In this document: one piece after another, positions 28,560 to 38,571 of the stretch
Layout: every line of letters begins with the position of its first letter
Numbering within the stretch: the stretch's first letter is position 1
DNA from: Acidovorax sp. 210-6
GTDB lineage: Bacteria > Pseudomonadota > Gammaproteobacteria > Burkholderiales > Burkholderiaceae_C
Reading direction: 5' to 3'
DNA: 64,000 nt
Assembly: GCF_010020825.1 (NCBI RefSeq)
Contig: NZ_JAACJE010000001.1
Coordinates: 2,356,001-2,420,000 of the forward strand
Notes under the pieces: model-generated
Seen by the model: only the letters and a program-made list of their open reading frames with translations
The model's database searches: none
Told to the model about the DNA's origin: nothing
Made by a program: the position numbers and the translations under genes

Positions 28560-29465
28560 TTGAACTACGCCCAACTGCTGCTGCCGGACTTCAGCATCAT
28601 CCTTGCCGGTTACCTCATCTGCCGCTACACGGCGCTCAACCGCTCGGTGTGGCAGCCGGTGGAGAGCCTGGTGTACTTCCTGCTGTTCCCGGTGCTGCTG
28701 TTCCAGTCCATCGTCAAAAGCCCCATCCACCTGGGTGAGGCCTCGGGCCTGATGGCCGCCGGGCTGTTGTTGAGCCTGGGCGGCATTGCCCTGGCCTACG
28801 CCCTTCCCAGGCTGCCTGGCCTGCGCACGCACCTGGGCGCGCGCGAGCACGCAGCGGCTGCGCAGGTGGCCTTTCGCTTCAACTCCTTCATTGGCCTGGC
28901 GCTGGCCGAGCGTGTGGCGGGAAGCCAGGGGCTGCAGATGATTGCCGTGCTCATCGGCGTGTGCGTGCCGCTGCTCAACGTGGCCGCCGTGTGGCCCATG
29001 GCGCGCCAGGGCGAGCACCATTTTGTGCGCGAACTGCTGCGCAACCCCCTGATCCTGGCCACTGTGGCCGGCCTGGCCTGCAACCTGCTGGGGGTGCGGA
29101 TTCCCGGCTGGATGGAGCCCACCGTGCAGCGCGTGGGCGCGGCCTCGCTGGTGCTGGGCCTGATGGCCGCCGGGGCAGGCATGCAACTGGGCCAGTTGCA
29201 GCAGGCGCGCATGCTGTCGGCTGCGGTGCTGGGCATTCGCCACCTGCTGCTGCCGTTGCTGGCCTGGGCACTGGCGCGCGCGCTGGGGCTGGATACCACG
29301 CAGACTGCCGTACTGCTGGCCTTCTCGGCCCTGCCCACCGCGTCGAGCTGCTACGTGCTGGCCGCACGCATGGGCTACAACGGGCCGTATGTGGCGGGCC
29401 TGGTCACGCTGTCCACCCTGCTGGGACTGGCGAGCCTGCCGCTGGCGCTGGGGGTGCTGCGGTGA
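28560..29465 (+). CDS. AEC family transporter
   Basis: Inner-membrane carrier of 301 residues with about ten hydrophobic segments, of the auxin-efflux-carrier/malonate transporter superfamily. The start is a TTG at 28560; the protein then begins NYAQLLLPDFSIILAGYLICR, as in close relatives, and I see no alternative ATG. The substrate is unknown; malonate and other organic acids are known for the family. It follows DUF1850 by 18 bp and may belong to the same uptake operon. Confidence 0.87.
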   Translation: MNYAQLLLPDFSIILAGYLICRYTALNRSVWQPVESLVYFLLFPVLLFQSIVKSPIHLGEASGLMAAGLLLSLGGIALAYALPRLPGLRTHLGAREHAAAAQVAFRFNSFIGLALAERVAGSQGLQMIAVLIGVCVPLLNVAAVWPMARQGEHHFVRELLRNPLILATVAGLACNLLGVRIPGWMEPTVQRVGAASLVLGLMAAGAGMQLGQLQQARMLSAAVLGIRHLLLPLLAWALARALGLDTTQTAVLLAFSALPTASSCYVLAARMGYNGPYVAGLVTLSTLLGLASLPLALGVLR

Positions 29466-29485
29466 GCCATGCCGCACGGCCAGCA

Positions 29486-30133
29486 ATGGTGTCGCCGGGC
29501 CGACGCCGGGTCTGTGGCAGCCTGATGCTCCTTTCATTCCTGCCGCTGGCGGGCTGCGGCCGCAAGGCGCCGCGTGCGCAGGCCGTGCCGCGCGATGCCA
29601 CGGTGCTGGCGCTGGGCGACTCGCTGACCTCGGGCGTGGGCGCATCTGCCGACACGGCCTACCCGGCCGTGCTGCAGCGCCTGACCGGCTGGAAGGTGGT
29701 GAATGCTGGCGTACCGGGCGACACCTCCACACAGGCACTGGCGCGATTGCCCGGTCTGCTGCAGCAGCACCAGCCGGCGCTGGTGGTCGTCAGCATCGGC
29801 GGCAACGATTTTTTGCGCCGCCAGGGCGCCAGCACCACCCGCGCACAGGTGCGCCAGATCTGCGAGCTGGTCCGCGCCAGTGGGGCCCAGGTGCTGCTGG
29901 TGGCCGTGCCCGAGCTGTCCTTGCTGGCCGCCGCAGGCCGACTGAGCGACCACGCACTGTATGCAGACATCGCCGACGAACTGAAGATTCCGCTGCACCG
30001 CAAAGGCTGGTCTGCCGTGCTGGCCGATGCCCGCCTGCGGTCCGACCAGATCCATGCCAATGCGACAGGCTACGCAGAATTTGCGCAGGGTCTGGTGAAA
30101 ACGCTGCGGGACAGCGGCTTTCTCGTCCACTGA
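29486..30133 (+). CDS. GDSL-type esterase/lysophospholipase, TesA-like lipoprotein
   Basis: An SGNH hydrolase of 215 residues. The motifs are block I GDSLTSGVG (nucleophile Ser), block III GGNDFLRR and block V DQIHANATG (Asp-His). The N terminus carries a lipoprotein-type signal ending LPLAGC, so it is probably anchored in the envelope. A GTG at 29462 overlapping the AEC stop (GTGA) is an alternative start that would add eight residues and imply translational coupling. TesA relatives cleave acyl esters and thioesters. Confidence 0.87.
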   Translation: MVSPGRRRVCGSLMLLSFLPLAGCGRKAPRAQAVPRDATVLALGDSLTSGVGASADTAYPAVLQRLTGWKVVNAGVPGDTSTQALARLPGLLQQHQPALVVVSIGGNDFLRRQGASTTRAQVRQICELVRASGAQVLLVAVPELSLLAAAGRLSDHALYADIADELKIPLHRKGWSAVLADARLRSDQIHANATGYAEFAQGLVKTLRDSGFLVH

Positions 30134-30134
30134 T

Positions 30135-30189
30135 TTGCTATATTTTTGATAGCTTGCATCGCTTATAGATAAAGCGCTTGAAGCCATTT

Positions 30190-30200
<11 letters not shown>
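30135..30200 (+). repeat. Dispersed double-palindrome repeat, copy F (intergenic)
   Basis: GCTAT (30137-30141) / ATAGC (30149-30153) with a 7-nt loop, CGCTT (30160-30164) / AAGCG (30172-30176), then a T-rich end. It lies at the convergence of the GDSL esterase gene and queG and overlaps the last codons of queG. Confidence 0.8.
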
Positions 30201-31269
<1,069 letters not shown>

Positions 31270-31290
<21 letters not shown>

Positions 31291-31785
31291 CGCCCGATTG
31301 TAGAAAGCCCCCCCGCGCTGGCGACGCAACAAGCCACCTGGCACAGTGAGGACGATACGGCTGCGTTCGCGGGCCAGTTGGCCGCGCAGCCGCTGCTGGC
31401 CAACGCCTTCCTCACCCTGCACGGCGACCTGGGCGCGGGCAAGACCACGCTGGTACGCCACCTGCTGCGCGCGCTGGGCGTGCAGGGCCGCATCAAGAGC
31501 CCGACCTACGCCGTGGTCGAGCCGCACGAAGCGCCGGGCCTGAATATTTGGCACTTCGACTTCTACCGCTTCAACGACCCGCGCGAGTGGGAAGACGCCG
31601 GTTTTCGCGACGTGTTTGCCAGCCCCGGCCTCAAGCTGGCAGAATGGCCAGAAAAGGCCGCAGCGCTCATCCCTGCTGCGGATGTTGCTATCTTCATTGA
31701 AGCACTGGACGAAGAGGCGCGGCGCGTGACCCTGCACGCGCACACGCCCCTGGGCCAGCAACTGCTGCAAGGATTGCACCCATGA
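31270..31785 (+). CDS. tsaE: tRNA threonylcarbamoyladenosine synthesis ATPase TsaE
   Basis: P-loop ATPase of 171 residues needed by the TsaB-TsaD complex for the t6A modification of ANN-reading tRNAs. Walker A is GDLGAGKTT and a Walker B-like region is NIWHFDFYRF. The only sensible start is a TTG at 31270, preceded by GAGGAA at a good distance. The stop overlaps the amiC start (ATGA), the usual tsaE-amiC pairing. Confidence 0.93.
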
Positions 31786-33206
31786 CGCCTGCGCTGCACC
31801 ACCGCCATGCCACGCAAACCGCCGCTGCCCCCACGCGGCGTGCGCTGCTGCGGGCGGGCACCCTGGTGCTGTTGCTGGGCACGCAGCACATTGCACGCGG
31901 CGCCACCATCGTGGCCGTGCGTGTGTGGCCTGCGCCAGAGTACTCGCGCGTCACGCTCGAATCGGACCAGCCGCTGCGCGTGCGCAAGCACTTTGTGAGC
32001 GACCCGCCGCGCCTGGCGGTGGACATCGAAGGCATTGACCTGAGCCCCGAACTGCGCGAACTGGTGGCCAAGGTGCGGCCCGACGACCCCAACATCGCAG
32101 GCATCCGCGTGGGCCAGAACACCCCCAACGTGGTGCGCCTGGTGGTGGATCTGAAGCAGGCCGCGCAGCCCCAGGTCTTTTCGCTCGACCCCGTGGCCGC
32201 CTATGGCCACCGGCTGGTGTTCGACCTGTATCCCGAGAAAGCCATCGATCCGCTCGAAGCGCTGATTGCCGAGCGCCTGCGCGACATGGGCGCAGACACC
32301 CCACCACCCAAAGCCTCGTCCCCCACCGGGCACGCCCTGGCCCTTCCCTCCACTGCCGAGCTGACCGACCCGCTGGGCGATCTCATCGCCCGCACCGAAA
32401 CCGAGCGCAAGCCCCCAGCCCCCGCCATCGCCAGCGCACCGGCGGCACCGCCCCCCATCACCCCCCGGCCCACACCCCATACCGATCGCCTCATCATCAT
32501 TGCCCTGGACCCCGGCCACGGCGGTGAAGACCCCGGCGCCGTGGGCCCCAGCGGCACGCGCGAGAAGGACGTGGTGCTGAAGGTGGCCCACATGCTGCGC
32601 GAGCGCATCAACGCCACCACCGTGGGCGGCAACCCCATGCGGGCCTACCTCACACGCGACGGCGACTATTTCGTGCCCCTGGCCACCCGCGTGCAGAAAG
32701 CCCGGCGCGTGCAGGCCGACCTGTTCGTGAGCATCCACGCCGATGCCTTCACCAACCCCGATGCACGCGGTGCCAGCGTGTTTGCACTGAGCCAGGGCGC
32801 GGCCTCCAGTTCAGCGGCCCGCTGGCTGGCCAACAAGGAAAACCAGGCCGACCTGGTGGGTGGCCTCAACGTGCGCGCCAAGGACCGCGAGGTGCAACGT
32901 GCCCTGCTGGATATGAGCACCACGGCACAAATCAAGGACAGCCTGCAACTGGGCGGCGTGCTGCTGGGCGAAATCGGCAACGTGGGCAAGCTGCACAAGC
33001 CGCGCGTGGAACAGGCCGGCTTTGCCGTGCTCAAGGCGCCCGACATTCCCAGCGTTCTGGTGGAAACCGCCTTCATCAGCAACCCGCAGGAAGAAGCCAA
33101 GCTGCGCACCAGCGCCTACCAGGAGCAACTGGCCGACGCGCTGATGCGCGGCATCGTGCGCTACTTTGCCAAGAACCCACCGCTGGCACGCAGCCGCACG
33201 GTGTAA
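31782..33206 (+). CDS. amiC: N-acetylmuramoyl-L-alanine amidase (AmiC-like)
   Basis: Periplasmic amidase that splits daughter-cell septal peptidoglycan. The 474-residue protein has a signal with TRRALLRAG, probably Tat-type as in AmiC. An AMIN domain follows (about residues 40-150, starting ATIVAVRVWPAPEYSRVTLE), then a Pro-rich linker and an Amidase_3 domain (about 235-465). Zinc and catalytic residues are in LDPGHGGEDPGA, FVSIHADAF and LVETAFISNP. Translation is coupled to tsaE by a 4-base overlap. Confidence 0.95.
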   Translation: MTPALHHRHATQTAAAPTRRALLRAGTLVLLLGTQHIARGATIVAVRVWPAPEYSRVTLESDQPLRVRKHFVSDPPRLAVDIEGIDLSPELRELVAKVRPDDPNIAGIRVGQNTPNVVRLVVDLKQAAQPQVFSLDPVAAYGHRLVFDLYPEKAIDPLEALIAERLRDMGADTPPPKASSPTGHALALPSTAELTDPLGDLIARTETERKPPAPAIASAPAAPPPITPRPTPHTDRLIIIALDPGHGGEDPGAVGPSGTREKDVVLKVAHMLRERINATTVGGNPMRAYLTRDGDYFVPLATRVQKARRVQADLFVSIHADAFTNPDARGASVFALSQGAASSSAARWLANKENQADLVGGLNVRAKDREVQRALLDMSTTAQIKDSLQLGGVLLGEIGNVGKLHKPRVEQAGFAVLKAPDIPSVLVETAFISNPQEEAKLRTSAYQEQLADALMRGIVRYFAKNPPLARSRTV

Positions 33207-33238
33207 ATTCATCCTCCCGCCCCACAGGAAAACCTCCC

Positions 33239-34081
33239 ATGAAAGCCCTGCTGCGCCTGCTGCTGCCCCTGCTGACCCTTGCCCTGCTGTGCACCGCCGC
33301 CCGCGCCGAGCCCGACGCCAAGGGCAGCAAGGACCCCTCGGTCTTCACCCGCATGCAGGGGTTTCACATCAACCGCTACGACGAGCTGGCCTTTGGCAAG
33401 CACGACTTCCCCATCGCCCAAGGCAAGACCGAAACGGTGGAAGGCCGCTACTTCAAGGTCATCTACTACGCCAACAGCGGCATCACCCAGCCCAGCGGCC
33501 TGCAAATTACACGCAACTACGTCAACGCCGCCAAGGCCCTGGGCGGCAAGGCGGTGTACGAGTTCGAAGACGGCGGCACGCAGTACGCCGTGGTGCACAT
33601 TCCGCACAAGGACGCCGACATTTGGGCCGAAGTGTCCGGCGCCAACAACGGCATGTACCACGTGAACCTGATCGAGAAGCAGCGCATGGCCCAGGAAGTG
33701 CGCACCACCGCGCTGGTGCTGGGCAACGACATCAAGACCACCGGCCACGCCACGGTGTACGGCATTTACTTCGACACCGGCAAGGCCATCGTCAAGCCCG
33801 AATCCGACGCCGCCCTGGTGGAAATCGCCAAGATGCTCAAGGCAGACCCCACGCTCAAGCTCAACGTGGTGGGCCACACCGACAACGTGGGCGGCATGGA
33901 CAGCAACATGAAGCTCTCCATGGCGCGCGGCGAAGCCGTGGTGCAGGCCCTGGTGGCACGCTACGGCATTGCGGCCGACCGGCTCAAGGGCTATGGCGTA
34001 TCGTCGCTGGCCCCCGTGGCCAGCAATGACTCCGACGCAGGCCGCGCCAAGAACCGGCGGGTGGAACTGGTCAAGCAGTAA
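33239..34081 (+). CDS. OmpA-family protein with novel N-terminal domain
   Basis: A 280-residue envelope protein. A Sec signal peptide ends near TAARAE. The N-terminal half (residues about 30-160, including RMQGFHINRYDEL and a beta-rich stretch) resembles DUF4892-type modules. The C-terminal OmpA domain (about 165-280) binds peptidoglycan, shown by GHTDNVGGMDSN and the AKNRRVEL end. It probably links an outer-membrane or periplasmic module to the cell wall. It follows amiC by 32 bp with AGGA upstream. Confidence 0.85.
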   Translation: MKALLRLLLPLLTLALLCTAARAEPDAKGSKDPSVFTRMQGFHINRYDELAFGKHDFPIAQGKTETVEGRYFKVIYYANSGITQPSGLQITRNYVNAAKALGGKAVYEFEDGGTQYAVVHIPHKDADIWAEVSGANNGMYHVNLIEKQRMAQEVRTTALVLGNDIKTTGHATVYGIYFDTGKAIVKPESDAALVEIAKMLKADPTLKLNVVGHTDNVGGMDSNMKLSMARGEAVVQALVARYGIAADRLKGYGVSSLAPVASNDSDAGRAKNRRVELVKQ

Positions 34082-34120
34082 GCCACGGCGCGGGTGCTGC
34101 GCTCTGGCGCCACAGCAGCT

Positions 34121-34774
34121 TCAACCCGCTGCCACCTTGCCCTGCCGCCCCGCGCGCCAGGCGCCAAAAATGGCGATCAGGCCCGGCACGATGATCAGCG
34201 CCCAGATGATCTTGTCCAGGTGTTCGCGCACCCACGGCAGGTTGCCGAAGAAGTAACCTGCCGTGCAGATGCCCAGCACCCACAGCAGCGCGCCCCCCAC
34301 GTTGTAGGCCGTGAACTTGCTGCGCCCCATGGCGGCCACACCCGCCACAAAGGGCGCAAAGGTGCGGATGAACGGCATGAAACGCGCCAGCACGATGGTG
34401 ATGCCGCCGTAGCGCTCGTAAAAGTCGTGCGCCTGGTCGAAGGCACGGCGGTTGAACCAGCGCGAGTTCTCCCAGCCAAAAACCTTGGGGCCGAAGTAGC
34501 GGCCGATCGAGTAGTTGCACTGGTCCCCCAGAACGGCGGCCACCAACAGCACGGTGACGGCCAGCCCGTAGTCCATAAGCCCCGCGCCGCACAGCGCCCC
34601 CACGATGAACAGCAGCGAATCCCCCGGCAGGAAGGGCATGACGACCACGCCCGTTTCCACGAACACGATGATGAACAGCAGCGCATACACCCACACGCCA
34701 TAGGCGGCCACGAAGGCTTCGAGGTGTTTGTCCACATGCAGGATGAAGTCGATCAGGAAGGCAATGATTTCCAT
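34121..34774 (-). CDS. DedA family membrane protein
   Basis: A 217-residue polytopic inner-membrane protein. DedA members are lipid flippase/scramblase-like proteins, including undecaprenyl-phosphate translocases. The signatures are FVETGVVVMPFLPGDSLLF and LARFMPFIRTFAPFVAGVAAM, with a further glycine-rich segment. I used the ATG at 34774. It is divergent from mutL (59 bp between starts) and converges with the OmpA-family gene. Confidence 0.92.
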   Translation of the reverse strand: MEIIAFLIDFILHVDKHLEAFVAAYGVWVYALLFIIVFVETGVVVMPFLPGDSLLFIVGALCGAGLMDYGLAVTVLLVAAVLGDQCNYSIGRYFGPKVFGWENSRWFNRRAFDQAHDFYERYGGITIVLARFMPFIRTFAPFVAGVAAMGRSKFTAYNVGGALLWVLGICTAGYFFGNLPWVREHLDKIIWALIIVPGLIAIFGAWRAGRQGKVAAG

Positions 34775-34832
34775 GGGGCTCTCAGAGGATTGGGGCGCAT
34801 TATCCCCAGCCACGGCCCCTAGAATCCGGCAG

Positions 34833-36764
34833 GTGACCCAAACCCCTGCAAACCCTCCGGCGCGCCGCCCCATCCGCGACCTGCCCGACGAACTCATCAG
34901 CCAGATCGCTGCCGGCGAAGTGGTGGAGCGCCCCGCCTCGGTGGTGCGCGAACTGGTGGACAACGCGCTCGATTCCGGCGCCAGCCAGATCACCGTGCGC
35001 CTGCTCGCCGGCGGCGTGCGCCTGATCGCCGTGGAGGACGACGGCTGCGGCATCCCCCAGGCCGAGCTGCCGGTCGCCCTGCGCCGCCACGCCACCAGCA
35101 AGATCACCAACCTGCACGACCTGGAAACCGTGGCCACCATGGGCTTTCGGGGCGAGGCGCTGGCAGCCATTGCATCGGTGTCCGAAACCGCCCTGCTCTC
35201 GCGCCCTGCCGACCAGCCCCACGCCTATCTGCTGGACGCGCGCAGCGGCGAACTGCGTCCTGTGGCGCGCAGCAGCGGCACCACCGTGGAGGTGAAGGAG
35301 CTGTTCTTCAGCACCCCCGCGCGGCGCAAGTTCCTCAAGACCGACGCCACCGAGCTGGCCCACTGCGTGGAGGCCGTGCGCCGCCACGCGCTGGCGCGGC
35401 CCGATGTGGGCTTTGCCATCTGGCACGAGGGCAAGCTGGTGGAGCAGTGGCGCGCCACCTTCCTGCCCGGCCAGGGGGATGTGCAGGACGCCCTGGCCCG
35501 CCGCCTGGCCGACGTGCTGGGCGAGGACTTTGTGGCCCAGTCACTGCCCGTGCAGCACACCGAAGGCGCCATCACCGTGACCGGCCGCGCGGGCCTGCCC
35601 GACGCCGCACGCTCGCGCGCGGACCAGCAGTACTGCTATGTCAACGGCCGCTTCGTGCGCGACAAGGTGGTCACACACGCCGCACGCAGCGCCTACGAGG
35701 ACGTGCTGCACGGCCAGCGCCAGCCGGTGTATGCGCTCTACATCGAGATCGACCCGGCGCGCGTGGATGTGAACGTGCACCCCACCAAGATCGAGGTGCG
35801 CTTTCGCGACAGCCGCGAGGTGCACCAGGCCGTGCGCCACGCTGTGGAAAATGCCCTGGCCGCACCCCGTGCCCAGGCGCTGGCGGCGCCCGCCGAGGCG
35901 CCAGCGCAGCCTTCCACGGCCTCATTTTTAGAGCAAAAAGTGCCTGCAACGCCCATGTGGCAAGCGCAGGCAGCTATGAAATTTGATGATCGTCCAGGCC
36001 ACCGCGTGGCCGACCTCGGGGCGCTGTGGGGCACGCCCAGCCCCGCCAGCGCCAGCCCGGCCCTGGAACCGGCACCCTGGATGCCGGCGGCAGCGGCCCT
36101 GGCCACGCCCGAGCCGACCGAAGCGTCGGCCATGGTCTCTGAAACCGCCTTGCCCAGCGCCCCCGCCGCCGAGCAGCCCTGGCCCCTGGGCCGCGCACTG
36201 GCGCAATTGCACGGCGTGTACATCCTGGCCGAGAACGCCCACGGCATGGTGCTGGTGGACATGCACGCGGCGCACGAGCGCATCGTCTATGAACGGCTCA
36301 AGGCCCAGGCCGACACCGGCCAGCACATCGCCAGCCAGCCGCTGCTGATCCCCGCCACCTTCGCCGCCACGCCCGAAGAGGTGGCCACGGCCGAGGCCCA
36401 TGTCGACACCCTGCTGCACCTGGGCCTGGAGGTCTCGCCCTTCTCCCCGCGCACCCTGGCCGTGCGTGCCGTGCCTACCCAGCTCGCCCACGGCAACGCC
36501 GTGGAGCTGGCGCGCAGCGTGCTGGCCGACCTGGCCGCGCACGACGCCAGCACCGTGGTGCAGCGCGCCAAGAACGAAATCCTGGCCACCATGGCCTGCC
36601 ACGGCGCCGTGCGCGCCCACCGCAAGCTCACGTTGGACGAAATGAACGCCCTGCTGCGCCAGATGGAGGTGACCGAGCGCAGCGACCAGTGCAACCACGG
36701 CCGGCCCACCTGGCGCCAGCTCACGATGAAAGAGCTGGACGGGTTGTTTTTGCGTGGGAGATAG
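34833..36764 (+). CDS. mutL: DNA mismatch repair protein MutL
   Basis: ATP-driven mediator between MutS and downstream repair factors. The 643-residue protein shows the GHKL ATPase motifs: VERPASVVRELVDNALDSG, EDDGCGI and GFRGEALAAIASV. The C-terminal dimerisation domain starts near LGRALAQLHGVYILAENAHG and ends WRQLTMKELDGLF. The start is a GTG at 34833 with the family-like RPIRDLPDELISQIAAGEVVERP shortly after. The central linker (about 345-450) is low-complexity and contains a copy of the dispersed repeat at residues about 365-385. Confidence 0.95.
   Translation: MTQTPANPPARRPIRDLPDELISQIAAGEVVERPASVVRELVDNALDSGASQITVRLLAGGVRLIAVEDDGCGIPQAELPVALRRHATSKITNLHDLETVATMGFRGEALAAIASVSETALLSRPADQPHAYLLDARSGELRPVARSSGTTVEVKELFFSTPARRKFLKTDATELAHCVEAVRRHALARPDVGFAIWHEGKLVEQWRATFLPGQGDVQDALARRLADVLGEDFVAQSLPVQHTEGAITVTGRAGLPDAARSRADQQYCYVNGRFVRDKVVTHAARSAYEDVLHGQRQPVYALYIEIDPARVDVNVHPTKIEVRFRDSREVHQAVRHAVENALAAPRAQALAAPAEAPAQPSTASFLEQKVPATPMWQAQAAMKFDDRPGHRVADLGALWGTPSPASASPALEPAPWMPAAAALATPEPTEASAMVSETALPSAPAAEQPWPLGRALAQLHGVYILAENAHGMVLVDMHAAHERIVYERLKAQADTGQHIASQPLLIPATFAATPEEVATAEAHVDTLLHLGLEVSPFSPRTLAVRAVPTQLAHGNAVELARSVLADLAAHDASTVVQRAKNEILATMACHGAVRAHRKLTLDEMNALLRQMEVTERSDQCNHGRPTWRQLTMKELDGLFLRGR
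35927..35984 (-). repeat. Dispersed double-palindrome repeat, copy G (inside mutL linker)
   Basis: In reverse orientation the sequence contains ATAGC (complement of 35973-35977), GCCTGCGCTTGCC and GGCGTTGCAGGC, matching the consensus order. Read in the mutL frame it gives PATPMWQAQAAMKF. Loop and arm bases are partly degenerate. Confidence 0.7.
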
Positions 36765-36820
36765 CCAACTAGGATGCACTGGAGTGGCCAAGCAAACCCC
36801 ACGTGATTGGCTATTCAGGG

Positions 36821-37075
36821 TCAGACCAAGCAACTCCAGCCGAGGATCGCCAAGGCTATCCCGCTGAAGAAAACTATGGCTCCTTGGCGGCACATCTTTT
36901 TACCAGTGTCGTTGTAGCGAGAAGCTTCCAAAAACCACCATAACGTCCAACCATACGTCCTGTCCGATTCGGTGGATTCATGCATGTGCTTCAACGCGGC
37001 AATGCCCAACATGCAGCCGTAGAGACCCGCAACCACTGACGCGGCTATCAATAACAAGCAGATCGCACTGTGCAT
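36821..37075 (-). CDS. Small putative membrane protein
   Basis: An 84-residue protein with two hydrophobic segments (CLLLIAASVVAGLYGCMLGIAAL near the start and AIVFFSGIALAILGWSCLV at the end) around a polar, Trp-rich centre (SDRTYGWTLWWFLEASRY). No family recognised. The DNA is clearly less GC-rich than the flanking genes, which suggests recent acquisition. An 8-bp inverted repeat ATAGCCAA (36761-36768) / TTGGCTAT (36807-36814) lies just past its stop and overlaps the mutL stop. It may be a real accessory gene; confidence is moderate. Confidence 0.6.
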   Translation of the reverse strand: MHSAICLLLIAASVVAGLYGCMLGIAALKHMHESTESDRTYGWTLWWFLEASRYNDTGKKMCRQGAIVFFSGIALAILGWSCLV

Positions 37076-37110
37076 GAAGTGCAGTATGAATCATCCGGTA
37101 CCTGCATGAA

Positions 37111-37140
37111 TGCAAAGGCCCGCAGTCGCGGGCCTTTGCA
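37111..37140. terminator. Perfect 13-bp hairpin downstream of glpQ-like gene
   Basis: TGCAAAGGCCCGC (37111-37123) / GCGGGCCTTTGCA (37128-37140) with a 4-nt loop. It lies 23 bases past the glpQ-like stop on the minus strand, with short T stretches in the arms. It most likely ends that transcript and could work in both directions. Confidence 0.75.
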
Positions 37141-37162
37141 CATGCACCTCGCCGACGGCCTC

Positions 37163-38332
37163 TCAGTTATCCCGCGCCGCCTTGGCGTGGTCCGGGAAGT
37201 CGCTGAACACGCCGTCCACCCCCAGGTCGTAGAACAGCTTGTATTCGGCCTTAGGGTCGCCCTTGAAATCCGAGGCCAGGCGACGTGCCTCGCTGCGGAA
37301 GGTGTAGGCGTGCACGAACAGGCCGGCGGCGTGGGCGTTTTTCACCACGGCGGTGGGGGGCAGCATCACGCGGTCGCGCTCGTCGATCTTGCCGTCGCCG
37401 TTCAGGTCGTCGGGCTTGCCGTCGTTGTTGGCGTCCACCTGCTTCGAGGGGATCAGGTAGGGCTTCCAGGGGCCGATGCCGTCGGCGTAGGTCTTCACCT
37501 CCTTCAACCCCTCCGGCGTGAGCAGGCTGGCGAAGGTGCGCGGGTCGCCCGCCACGGCGAAGTCGTAGGGCTTGTCGTAGGGCGCCACGAGCGACATGCT
37601 GCCGTCGGGCTTCACGTCGTCGGCATCCACCAGTTGCACCAGGCGCACCTGCGTCTTGGTGCGCAGGTACTTGAGGTTGGACACCTCGAACGACTGCACG
37701 ATCACGGGCGAGGTCTTGCTGGTGTAGCCGTACTTGGCCAGCACGGCCAGCAGGCGGTTTTCGAGCTTGAGCCCCAGGTTCCCGTGGTAGGTGGGGTGCT
37801 TGGTTTCGGGGTACACACCCACGGTGCGACCCACGCGCGCGCCCTCGGTCTTGGCCAGGTCCAGCACTTCTTCGAGCGTGGGGATGGGGTACTTGCCGTT
37901 GTGGCTCTGGTCACGCTCGGCCAGCGGCTGAACGGCGCGCAGGGTCTTGATCTCTGCCAAGGTGAAGTCAGAAGCAAACCAGCCCTCCTCCTCGACGCCA
38001 TCAACCACCTTCTTGGTCTTGCGCGCGGCAAATTCGGGGCGCTGGGCCACGTCGGTGGTGCTTGTGATGTTGGGCTCGTGGCGGGCGATCAGCGCGCCGT
38101 CCTTGGTGGCGACCAGGTCGGGCTCGATGAAGTCGGCCCCCAGTTCAATCGCCTTTTTGTAGCCTTCCAGCGTGTGGTCTGGCAGGTAGCCGCTGGCACC
38201 ACGGTGGCCCAGCACCAGGGGCTTGTCGCCGGTGAGGGTGGGATACGCGTCGTCACCATCGCCGCCGCAGGCGGTCAGCAGCGCGATGGAGGCCAGCGCC
38301 AGCAGGCCGACCTTGGTATGGAATGGGGACAT
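37163..38332 (-). CDS. Glycerophosphodiester phosphodiesterase lipoprotein
   Basis: Hydrolyses glycerophosphodiesters to glycerol-3-phosphate and an alcohol; GlpQ-like, 389 residues. The signal ends with lipobox LLTAC, so it is envelope-anchored. GDPD-fold motifs are [13 protein letters not shown] and [18 protein letters not shown]. Near residues 310-335 there is a Ca-binding-like insert, [10 protein letters not shown] followed by [10 protein letters not shown], which resembles two EF-hand/dockerin loops and is not usual in GlpQ. I used the ATG at 38332. It is divergent from gdhA. Confidence 0.92.
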   Translation of the reverse strand: MSPFHTKVGLLALASIALLTACGGDGDDAYPTLTGDKPLVLGHRGASGYLPDHTLEGYKKAIELGADFIEPDLVATKDGALIARHEPNITSTTDVAQRPEFAARKTKKVVDGVEEEGWFASDFTLAEIKTLRAVQPLAERDQSHNGKYPIPTLEEVLDLAKTEGARVGRTVGVYPETKHPTYHGNLGLKLENRLLAVLAKYGYTSKTSPVIVQSFEVSNLKYLRTKTQVRLVQLVDADDVKPDGSMSLVAPYDKPYDFAVAGDPRTFASLLTPEGLKEVKTYADGIGPWKPYLIPSKQVDANNDGKPDDLNGDGKIDERDRVMLPPTAVVKNAHAAGLFVHAYTFRSEARRLASDFKGDPKAEYKLFYDLGVDGVFSDFPDHAKAARDN

Positions 38333-38443
38333 AGGGGGTTTTCCTCCGATCAAAATCGCCCACTCTGCCGCCGCCCCGTGACAGCGGCGTGACCCCGCGC
38401 CACCGCACCAAAACAGATCGCATACCCGTACCAACGCACATTT

Positions 38444-38518
38444 TTCGTGCATTCTTTGCACCGTATCAGGTATTCGTGCATAGCTTTGGTGCATTTTCCC
38501 ATGTTCTTTTGGCATAAT
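38444..38518 (+). promoter_or_regulatory. Repeated operator-like sites and -10 box upstream of gdhA
   Basis: A perfect palindrome GTGCA-TTCTT-TGCAC (38447-38461) lies within a direct repeat TTCGTGCAT that recurs at 38473. The second site has TGCA...TGCA again, 29 bp away. A -10-like CATAAT is at 38513-38518. The arrangement in the 239-bp gap between glpQ-like and gdhA suggests a dimeric regulator acting on gdhA; the regulator is not in the window. Confidence 0.45.
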
Positions 38519-38571
38519 TTCGTGCTGCGGTGCCGCATTGCCCGCGTTTTTCCACCCACATAGGCCCTGAT

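Noticed and set aside
31680-31715. Possible further repeat copy inside tsaE (TTGCTATCTTCATTGAAGCA)
   Set aside because: Only the GCTAT arm and general look match; no second palindrome, and ADVAIFIEALDE is ordinary TsaE sequence.
38500-38530. Possible sigma54 promoter upstream of gdhA (TTGGCATAATTTCGTGC)
   Set aside because: The GG and GC elements are one base too far apart for the -24/-12 pattern.
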